Source: Takakia lepidozioides (lineage: Eukaryota > Streptophyta > Takakiopsida > Takakiales > Takakiaceae). From it: 64,000 nt of DNA. The position numbers and the translations under genes were made by a program. The notes under the pieces are model-generated. The model ran no database searches. It saw nothing but the letters and a program-made list of their open reading frames with translations, and was not told the DNA's origin. The DNA is taken from assembly GCA_030704615.1 (NCBI GenBank), contig CM060732.1, positions 50,513,053 to 50,577,052 of the forward strand, in the 5' to 3' direction. Positions 55,714 through 64,000 of the stretch are shown here, one piece after another. Numbering within the stretch: the stretch's first letter is position 1; every line of letters starts with the position of its first letter.

Positions 55714-55728
55714 TCGTTTAGGGGTTAA

Positions 55729-58700
55729 GACAACATGCTACATGTCCAAGTTTGTTTGTTTGATATGTTTTTTTTGGAACTACTTGGGGTACATATTCAA
55801 CCAGGAAATATCTGGGGGGTGGTGTTGGACTCAGTCCGCAGATGTACTTCTGAAAACAGGAGGACAGCCTTGTTCGCGCAATTTGATGCAGAATGGACTT
55901 ACCCTGGAATTTTGTGCAAACAGTACGAGGGAGACAAAATCTCTTTGTCACCACAACCTCGAGTCGACTAGGGACTCTCATAGTTTCTGGGCCTCCCCTG
56001 GATTCCTGGAGGATGGGGACATCAATTGGAGGCACAGAAAGAATTGAGATTTTGAAGTCCGAGCACATCTTAAATTTGAGTCACTCAGGCAAAAGCGTTG
56101 ATGGTGTTTGGTTTAGAAGCCCAGCTCGGACGTTGTCCAACCCATTTTATTATATTATCTGGAGATTTAGTCTAAAGTGCATCTACTTTCAGGACCACTG
56201 AACGATGTACACATGGAATGTTGTGACGTAAACATTCCCCTGGGAACAAGAAGAAGGAGGCATCAATTGACATTGAGACCATGGGTACCGCCGTCAGTTG
56301 CAGGGCGGAGGCCTATTGCCATCAAATTTCTAGAATTTTATGGTCTGGACACCATGGAATAAATGAAACTTGAAGTAGATCACCATTCTATTGGCCCTGA
56401 ACCGCCATTGATTTGCACTACCTACACAAAGCTCTATTAATTTCTAAGAGCTGAAGTTCACTACAAATAATAATTTACTTTATTCTTGACGGGTGCGGTC
56501 AACCAAAAAATTATTTACAGCTGTGTAAGCCTCACAGCTGATTCTTGTTTGAAGATCATCAAGGATCCCCCTATAATTTACAATGAACTTTCTCCTCTTT
56601 CTTTAACAGTGCTGAATTGAGCTTTAGTATGCAATACTCCACATTTGTTCTAGTACAGGTGCAAAGATTCGAAGTTGAAAATCAAGTGCGCGCCCCGAGC
56701 TCTACTAATCCTGCTTGAATGTAGCCTCTGAAAGCAATCGGAAATTTGTGTGAATCTTCTTGCAGCAATCAAATCATTCACCCTCAGGTTCCCTTCACAC
56801 TACAACTTTCAGGCATTCTTATGGGTAATTAAATTATCCAAGTGTCGGGCTGCACTATCTATTTCAAACTTCATATATGTACATGCGATCTGACATGCTA
56901 TGAAGTTTGACGAGTTTAGGTATCCTTCTCATTCACACAAGAAATCTGAAATGTGAGATGTCATAGGTTTGTCTCAATGTACTAAGGAGTAATGAATACC
57001 AACATAAAATATTCTGCAAAGGCCTTAAGTACATGGTTTCTAGGTCTAGTGAGCTGCCAGTTTACAAGACACAAGATATGATTTGTGTAAATTACTAATT
57101 ATTCTCCGGATATAATGCAGAGCAAACAATAACACTAGCTTTTCGAGCATATCTCCCTCACATGCTCTCTGGACTGTGTTGTTTCAGGAGGAGTAGTGGG
57201 TGGTGTCAAAAAAGGGGGGCTAAGGAAATGACCAAGTGCCACCTATTATCATGATAACCCTTCCATTCCGGGGTGATTTTCGAGCTAGAGTGGGCCAAAG
57301 GCAGATCAGGAATACATAAATGATGATGTGGCGAATCCTCAACCATCGGATTTGCTTCAACTTACAATCTTGACCTTCTATTATTGACTGTTAAAACTAA
57401 AATTTTCAAATTTATTCAAATTTGATCCTAATCAATTGTGGGTCTATGGTGAATGAATGTGTCTAATGAAGAAAGTTTTGTTACTTCAAAAGAATTTATT
57501 CGTAAAGGACCTTTTCATATTTTTGAATGATTGTTTTCATTCCAGATTCCTCATTCTTCAAAGCAAAATTGAGAGAGTCCATTTTCTTAACTTTGTTTTG
57601 AATCACATATTAAAGAGTCCATAATATATTTTTTTATGTACTGTGACAATTACTTTTGGACTTTAAAAAAAGTCCATAACATCTAGAGATTTTGGTTTTT
57701 GGTAATGAGATTTAAAAGTGTGAAAGTATATGTAGACGAGTCTCTATATTTTAGTCCCTTTTTATTTAATTGCACTGTCATGTAGAAATATGATAAAATA
57801 TCAATATTCTATGTGTGATAGCGAAAAATGGACACTATAGGCTACGATCACCCTCCGCACCTACTGTGTCCCTGCAGTGGAAGAGAAAAAAGAGTATATG
57901 CTCAACAACCCTTGTTGTTGACTCCCGTGATTGCATATACCAACTCGCTTATCACAAATGAACAGCAAAATCCGAAGGCATTAGTATACTCGTGGTAGAA
58001 ATTCAAATGCCTCAATGACCTTTTTTCATTACGTGATCTTGGTTTAGTGAACCATGGAGTCACACACATCCTCTCTCTGTTAATTCTTTCCTTCCCGAGC
58101 ATTCTTTTACGCTAAAAAAGAATTCCAGGGCAGATCCAAGCCTCCATGTTTTGCTCAAAAGATTTGGGGCATGATGAACATCATTGAAGTGATGTTACCA
58201 TATGCTGAATGGTGCAAGGTGAATGACAGAATACCACTACATTGCCATTGATCTTGCCTACCACAGACATAAACTCATTACTACACAAACAGTAACTTAG
58301 CGAATCAAATCCCTCATGAGTGCTCAATGCAGATATTCATTTTCCCACCAGCTCAAAGCTACAATTCTGAGCCCAAAGTCCAACTGCAACTTAGTTACAT
58401 CAGCAAAAAGGCCCAAGTCCTAAAATCTCACTCGAGACCAGTACAACTCTCACATTTTTCTCCTGCACAGTCCAGCCATGACTACTCTCTCTATTTTCCA
58501 GCATCTCCTCTCTCATGGTTTTAGTCATGGTTAGTTAGAAATGCTTCTCATTGAACAATATTAGAGTCTTGAATGCCCGCGCGTGTGGCTATGGTGGGGT
58601 CCGCGTGTGGCAGAGGGGGTCGTGGAGGGTGGGAGTGCCCCTACCCGGACTCGGCTAGTCTGCTGCTAGGTCTGCCCGGCAAGCTAGCCCACAAAACACA

Positions 58701-58990
58701 TAAGCTAGTCTGTTGGGGCCCACAATATTCTAGCGACGACTGAAGGTCGGAAGTTGTTAGTTTAGCGTAGAGTAGGAATAGGGTGCCATAGTGCCACGTC
58801 ATCATCGCCATGTTTCGTCGCTACATCATCGTAGACACGTCATCGTCATCGTCAATTTCTTAGGAACCTGCCCGAAATGCCCGAAAAGCAGCGCGGGGAA
58901 GAAAGGGATGCCCCCGCGTGCTCGAGTGCAGAGGGGTTTCACACAATGTGGTGAGGGCACTTTCTTATTCTTCAGCCTGTTTTGCCTCTC
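55729..58990. other. No gene identified
   Basis: An open frame through 55893-56201 (GTLIVSGPPLDSW, then GTERIEILKSEHI) looks protein-like but matches no family I know. From 56360 to 58560 the sequence is AT-rich with short frames. 58570-58760 is locally GC-rich, and CGTCATCATCG-type phrases follow at 58795-58855. Confidence 0.35.
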
Positions 58991-58997
58991 ATCAAAC

Positions 58998-59700
58998 TCA
59001 CCCCTGAGATCCTGTTATCAGAGTCGTCCCTAATTTTTCATGTTGAATTTTGCAGGTTAGCTCGTTGGTGGATCTATGGTGGTTTTGGAGGCTACCGTGC
59101 ACAACTCCAATTATATATGGGATCCCCTGCAATGCTTCAAACTTGGCTGACATTCTCTTTATGCTTTGACTAGTAGATTTCACAAACACTATGTGCTTCA
59201 AATATTTTCTGATAGATGCACAAAAATCTCTCACAAAGATAGATGCAGTACTTTCTGCCACTCCATAAATCTCTCCACACATTTGTAATGTGTTACCACT
59301 GCCCAATCTAGATAATGCTATGGCTACCCGTGTTTCTAAGGGAATGCAAGCTTGCATGTGAGAATCTGACTTGGTCATAGATGGAGCAAAAAAGGAACAC
59401 AAGTATGTGAAGTACTTGGATTTAACATGGTTCGCTGCTTGAACATCCTATTTGAATAACTGCCCATGAGTTGCCACTCCATGAAACCTATAGTTCTCTC
59501 ATACATCACACATTTCGATCTCTTGGCCCATTCCCTTCAATAATCATGGCACCCGTCATCATCATTGCACCCTGGTGATGACCAATGACAAGTTGTTGTG
59601 CAGCTACAACGACAATCATCACATGACGGACTGCCACGAAGAACACAAAGTGCCACCAAAGTCTTGTGCCTATGAGCATCCATGGTGAGTGCACATAAAC
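58998..59700 (-). pseudogene. PIF/Harbinger (DDE_Tnp_4) transposase remnant
   Basis: The minus-strand frame ending at 58998 reads PLETRVAIALSRLGSGNTLQM, YGVAESTASIFVRDF, then FEALQGIPYIIGVVHGS. This matches the HARBI1-type helix-turn-helix (KR-[VL]-A-[IL]-x-L-x-x-L-x-[ST]-G) and the first catalytic block [FI]-P-x-x-x-G-[AV]-[VI]-D-G. The catalytic aspartate is replaced by histidine (codon 59097-59099), and the rest of the DDE domain is missing. Further upstream on the same strand, past a stop, come WAKRSKCVMYERTIGFMEW and SNRMFKQRTML, the usual N-terminal region. Inactive. Confidence 0.7.
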
Positions 59701-60794
59701 TAGGTCAAGAGGTGAGAGGAGCTCAAACCGTGGAGGACACAAAGAGGGAGCGTGCGGGGTTCACAAGGGTTATATGTGATTATGAAGCCTTGGCCTCTAC
59801 CACTCCGCCCCAAGGCCTTTCCACTAGTGCCTCTTGGCCCCCTAGAAAATACTTACTTGAGGCCACCCCAATGATCCATTAGTACTAAAAAATGGGCTCC
59901 CTCCGCCCCAATATTTGTTGGCCTCGACTCCTGGTGTAAAGCCTTATAAAGCCTCATGGCCACTACTGCCAGGTTATGTTTTCCTTGTCATAATTTCATC
60001 TAAAATCCCCTAAAAACACATTATGCAAAAAAACTAAAACATCTGATTGCACATGCGTTTTTTTTTTTTGTTTTATCAAAAAAAGCCATTCTTGATTCAA
60101 CCTCACCTCAAAAATGATTATTGGAGTTCTTTCTAGGGCCCTCTGGAACTTGGACAGGGATCTTCCCACAAGGCATGCGCTTTATTGATAGAAGGGGAAA
60201 AAAAATAAACCCTAGGGAGGCCATAAGGCAGAAAACACATCCAATGGATGAGGGACGAGCTCACAAAACAAGAGAGAAACAGCCATAATGGCGAAGACCC
60301 GGACAAACCAGAAAACCATGGAAGCCATTGAGGCTTCTGAAGTCTTTCTTTATGTTTCAATTTGACAACTCATTTCAACCATCAGTCGGAGTTTCTAAAC
60401 TATTAGGTAGATACTGCAACTTCATGTTACAATTGAACTTAATAAAAACTGACCTTCAGTAGAGCTACGGAGAGTACCGGATTCAACCGCGGAGAGAGAG
60501 AAGACTCTGGCCGAAGCCAACATAAAATTAGAGCCCCTTCCCTTATATTTGCCCATGAACTTATTTATCTCAGTGCTTTTCCCCCAAGGAAATATTGAAT
60601 GCCTGATGTGGCATCCAGGCGAGGTGCCTGAGCTGTATCCCCACTGGACATCCCAGCCTGCCATGTGGGCGATCTTGCATGCCTACATGCCAGGCTTTGG
60701 ATTCAAGCTGCAAAAATGGATCCCAGTTCTTAATCTTTGAGTGCAGGAAAGCTTGAAAACTCTGAGGAGATTCGCATTGAAAAATCGTCAGAGG
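59701..60794. other. Intergenic / 5' region of the small membrane-protein gene
   Basis: No domain recognised. A T run is at 60061-60069. Just before the next gene, GTGCAG at about 60741-60746 could be a 3' splice site ending a 5' UTR intron. Confidence 0.35.
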
Positions 60795-61064
60795 ATGACT
60801 TCGCAACCCAACAGTCCGTGGCGCCTCAGGAGGCCCAATATGTTCAAGCGCCTTCAAGATCCGGAGCTATATGTGCAGCCCAACCCCGTGAAACGGGCCA
60901 TTTTTGGGACAAGCCTGTTTGTGTTTTTCATGGGTTATCTTCTGTGGCAGAAAAAAGAATATGAGAAGCTGCAAAGAGATTCAGCTGGTCGACGGTCAAG
61001 TCATTCTCAAGTTAATTCTGGTCGAATTCCGACCCAAAAAGTGGATGATCGCAGATTTACATGA
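60795..61064 (+). CDS. Small single-pass membrane protein, 89 aa, unknown function
   Basis: The first ATG in the frame is at 60795 (MTSQPNSPWRLRRP); the frame is open further upstream from a possible splice acceptor near 60746, so a longer spliced form is possible. Layout: basic, proline-containing N-terminus; FKRLQDPELYVQPNPVKRA; one transmembrane helix of about 18 residues (AIFGTSLFVFFMGYLLW); then a charged coiled tail beginning QKKEYEKLQRD and a serine/arginine-rich end. The positive charges before the helix and basic residues after it leave topology open. The pattern resembles small organelle or ER membrane assembly factors, but I recognise no family. The dense, motif-like composition favours a real gene. 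Confidence 0.5.
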   Translation: MTSQPNSPWRLRRPNMFKRLQDPELYVQPNPVKRAIFGTSLFVFFMGYLLWQKKEYEKLQRDSAGRRSSHSQVNSGRIPTQKVDDRRFT

Positions 61065-62070
61065 GTCCTAGATTTGGTTAAGGGGAGTGAGAGACGGGAA
61101 CGGATGGTAGTCATGCCTCTGGACTATGTTTTAACGTTGCCTGTTATCCTCGGATTATTCCTACTATATTAGTGCAAGTTACTTGATTAGGGAGGTGAGA
61201 TTGCTAGGGAGGAGGGGGGGAATGCCTGAGGTAGGTCGAAATCAGAACCTCGTTATATACTTCATAATACTGCTCAAATTTTGTTCTTTGTATGCACTCA
61301 GATGCACAAGGTTTTGTGCTGAGCGGAGTTATTCGGGATCAGAGTCATCCCTCCCTTTGTCTGTTGTTGCTCCCTGCTGTAACCACGAAGTTATTCTCAA
61401 TTCATGCAATGCTCATCACGTGATTCAGACTGAAGGGTGATAGCTCTTGTCGGAAGACGCACATGCTGACGGAATTTTCGATGCTTCAAAGAGGATATCT
61501 CGCTAGGATAAAAACTCCACTTAACTGAATCTGCTGTGGAAGATATCCCCCTAAGCTTCATGCTGCTTATAAGACATCCGCTCGTTGTATGCAGTACAAA
61601 CTTCCAACTGGCAACTAAACGTGAGGGACTCCCTCATTCAACTCATAATAGTTGTTAGTTGATCGACATTGGCCACTTTCCGAGGCATGAAGACCTGGAA
61701 AGTCGAGGGGATAATATCATGAGCACAGGCTTGCACATGAACAACCAGCAAATTGGACTGTCCCCTTCTCCACTGCAGACTGTGCTGCAATTTTAAAAGG
61801 GAAGAAAGGAAAAGGTGCCCAAGCTGACAAAATAAAGTGCTCCCAGCTATTGCTGGAATTCCTACAAGTTTAGAAGAGGCCAAAAGTGGCGGGTATTTCT
61901 CTTTGAAGACTATTGACGGAAAAAATCAACCCTAGTGTTTTAGGAGACATGACGGAGGCTGGACACTTAGTTTTGATGTACAAAACAATGAAAACCCAGC
62001 TCTTGTAAAGTTGCTCGTTTGTGAGTCGGAAGTGGATTTCAAGGTATGTCAGAGGGAAAGATCCAAATTA
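61065..62070. other. No gene identified
   Basis: Short frames without domains; the first part is probably the 3' UTR of the gene ending at 61064. Confidence 0.35.
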
Positions 62071-62071
62071 C

Positions 62072-62390
62072 CTCTCTGAGGTGTGCCAGTAGAAAGTAGC
62101 TTCTTTAAACATGCAATTTCGTCCTCTGCCCTTTTGATTCCTGCACGGCCATCTCTGTTGCAAGCGGCACTTCCCCTTGTTTTGGACAGTATTGGATGCT
62201 TGGCCAGTGGTTCTGCGTCCTCTTCTATTGATGTCCCAGAACTGTGAGAATTCCTTGAATCATCTCTTCCGCTTCTCTGTCTCTTCTCTCTCTGCGCTAC
62301 GTCAAACAGCGTCTTGTGAGTACATCCTCGCTCTGCGCCAGGCTTCAAACGAACTGTTTCTGATGTTGCGTTTCAATATAAAGGTCTGAC
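62072..62390 (-). CDS. Possible minus-strand exon (unrecognised), head-to-head with BRF1-like gene
   Basis: An open minus-strand frame reads KTLFDVAQREKRQR, a serine/arginine/acidic middle and AGIKRAEDEIACLKKLL, a helical, coiled-coil-like end. It runs up to a good donor (AGAG then GTAATT; intron would begin at 62071). No ATG in good context was found at its start, so it would be an internal or first exon of a spliced gene. If real, it would share the short upstream interval 62390-62540 with the BRF1-like gene as a bidirectional promoter; GGGTTTAGGG (about 62410-62419, telo-box-like) sits there. It could also be a chance open frame. Confidence 0.3.
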
Positions 62391-62540
62391 TAATGTTCTG
62401 TCTCTTTTGGGTTTAGGGCTGCGGAGAGAAAAGCCCTGAAGGGTCTGTCTCAGCCTTGAATGTGTGCTATTTTTGATGTCTTGTTATCTTTTCAGGAAGC
62501 AGAACACACATGACAGACGACTAGGAGGAAGAGAGACACG

Positions 62541-64000
62541 ATGGTGTGGTGCAGCTACTGCGCCAATGATCAGATTGCTGAAAGTGACGATATCAACGGT
62601 TTCACGTGGGTCATCTTCCTCTGTTCTCTTTGTGACGGGCGGGGTGGGTTGAGTGGAGAGGAGAATTGACACTGGGGTAGGTGTATGAATTGTCTGGACC
62701 TATGTTTTCAAGAAGATTTCTCTTGGCATCTCCCCTAAAACTCTCGGGCACATCTGCATTTGTCGGTATCGTTTCTTACGTAGCGTTTAGATGTGGGCAT
62801 CAGGTGTTGTACGGGATGTGGGCGAGTGCTAGATGACAATGTTTATTCAACGGATGTCACTTTTACCAAGGGTGCTGGTGGCCAGGTTTGCTCTCCAAAT
62901 TTGTCCCTTATTTGAAGCAAAGACTCAAGTGACAATCTTGGTCCTGCACCTTCTTGCCCATCTGATAGATCTGGAGGCAATGGATATTTTTCTCTGGGGG
63001 ATGGCAAGAGGAAACTGTGACTTGTGTGAGTAATCTCATGCTGATTGATTCACCTCCCAAGCATGGAACTGACTGGGATGAGATCAAGCCAGAATGTGGT
63101 ACATTCCAGCTTTCTTGTCTAGCCCTGGTCTCCCAACAGATGTGACACATGTGATAAGTAGGGAGAGAGAGAGGATTATTGTCTTGATGGTTGGTGTGGG
63201 GCTGGACAGAGCCAAGCCGAGGGAAATTTTATCCGAGATGGACAGACCAACTTGTTACGAATTGGAGGAGCCCAGGGTCGTGCTCTTGGTTTCCAATCTG
63301 ATTCACATGAGAAAACTCTTAACAAAGGTTTGACCCCTATTTATCATCCAACCCTCCTCTCCCTTTCCTTGCATTATCCATTATTGTTCTCTTCAAAGCT
63401 ATTTTCTGTTTTATAAATACGTTGCTATTATACAAAGGATGGTAGACTCTTGCAGCTTCAGACCTCATGCAGCATACTACTGCCCCTTCTGATTATAGGG
63501 TGAGAATTGTGTCGGTTTGCCGTCAGCCTTTCATAGCCAAGGGCATGAGAGAAAGAGAACGTCACTTACATGGCCTTGTGGCTGGTCTGCATGACGTAGG
63601 GAAGTATGAAATACAAGAGATTGCAGAACGTCTTTCGATCCGGCCACGTGAAGATATGGTGCGAGCAGCACACCGCTTCTACACGGTCTGTTGTATAATG
63701 TTCCTTCGGCTCCGTTCTCTGTCTCTGGATCTCTCTCTCTTCCTCGAGATAAAATTCTGTCTTGCTCTCTCTCTCTGGAGTTTATATCTGTGGGTGAAAT
63801 TGGTTCTGAGGAGAAGTGCTGGTTGTCTTCCCCGGAAGCGGAGTGTTGTGCATGAGCACATTGGCAAGCAAGAATTTAAGTTACCTATGGGCCACAATTG
63901 GATCCGGGAGATAAAATTCTATTTCTTTCTGTCTTGCTCTCTCTCTCTCTCTCTGAAATTTAAACTCAGGGCAGGAAGCCTACCTTTGAACAGCAAACAG
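62541..64000 (+). CDS. BRF1-like TFIIIB subunit (TFIIB-related factor), 5' part
   Basis: The gene runs off the right edge. Exon 1 62541-62605 begins MVWCSYC; exon 2 62804-62885 continues CCTGCGRVLDDN and VYSTDVTFTKGAGGQ. Phase 2 at the junction gives a zinc ribbon, C4-x2-C7 and C24-x2-C27, placed at the extreme N-terminus as in BRF1 (plant members also start MVWC). Exon 3, about 63473-63685, is in phase and encodes GMRERERHLHGLVAGLHD, YEIQEIAERLSIRPREDMV and AAHRFYT, the first cyclin-like repeat. A last exon may start near 63969 (GRKPTFEQQT, cf. RNFT-x-GR). BRF1 recruits Pol III with TBP at tRNA and 5S genes. Exon 3 limits are by eye; one short exon before the edge is probably missing from this model. 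Confidence 0.75.
63720..63960 (+). repeat. CT-rich tracts and local duplication in a BRF1-like intron
   Basis: GAGATAAAATTCT followed by CTGTCTTGCTCTCTCTCTCT occurs twice (about 63744-63775 and 63908-63953), in the same orientation. Confidence 0.8.

Larger units (their letters stand above)
51480..55724 (-). mobile_element. Full-length piggyBac-family transposon, 4,245 bp
   Basis: Flanked on both sides by TTAA (51476-51479 and 55725-55728). The left end CCCCTAAAGGACGAG and the reverse complement of the right end CCCCTAAACGACGAG match at 14 of 15 bases. TTAA target duplication and C-initial TIRs define the superfamily, and the interior encodes the matching transposase on the minus strand. Extra structure: a perfect 13-bp-arm hairpin 11 bp inside the right end, and a 150-bp tandem duplication upstream of the transposase start. 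Near-intact ends suggest it could still be moved if transposase were supplied elsewhere; that is inference. Confidence 0.93.

Overview
The window reads as nuclear DNA of a land plant, most probably a homosporous (leptosporangiate) fern; that assignment is inference. Support: a bacterial-type squalene-hopene cyclase with plant-like surroundings, plant F-box/kelch and PLAC8 genes with ordinary GT-AG introns, a plant-type tRNA-Arg(CCU), PLS-type pentatricopeptide (PPR) debris, and a very high load of decayed transposons. No complete gene occurs before about 25 kb.

Layout. 1-2.3 kb: scrambled Ty3/gypsy remnant. 4.7-6.8 kb: non-autonomous Mutator-like element with 9-bp target duplication. 8.3-11.3 kb: PPR-derived pseudogene ending in exact 303-bp tandem units. 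About 12-19.4 kb: decayed LINE (endonuclease, reverse transcriptase, RNase H) on a strikingly C-rich sense strand. 20-25 kb: small hypothetical ORF, a 518-bp inverted-repeat element, 73-bp tandem repeats and a hAT-type MITE with perfect 8-bp target duplication. 25.3-28.2 kb: two-exon F-box/kelch gene. 29.5-32.8 kb: gag fragment and a decayed PD-(D/E)XK-nuclease-like gene. 35.8-36.7 kb: piggyBac-type MITE flanked by TTAA. 38.5-41.3 kb: five-exon PLAC8 gene. 42.1 kb: tRNA-Arg(CCU), then a SINE-like element. 44.3-46.3 kb: intronless squalene-hopene cyclase, with 132-bp tandem repeats and a 1.6-kb foldback element just upstream. 51.5-55.7 kb: full-length piggyBac element with TTAA on both sides and a transposase broken by one frameshift and one stop. 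59 kb: PIF/Harbinger transposase remnant. 60.8 kb: small one-pass membrane protein. 62.5 kb to the right edge: 5' part of a BRF1 (TFIIIB subunit)-like gene.

The functional genes do unrelated jobs: ubiquitin-ligase substrate recognition (F-box/kelch), a membrane PLAC8 protein, triterpene (hopanoid) synthesis, Pol III initiation, and an arginine tRNA. They stand as isolated islands in transposon sequence, with no cluster or operon logic. The strongest results are the transposon boundaries set by target-site duplications, the exon phases of the F-box, PLAC8 and BRF1-like genes, and the foldback element in the cyclase upstream region. Splice sites were read by eye and not tested against transcripts.
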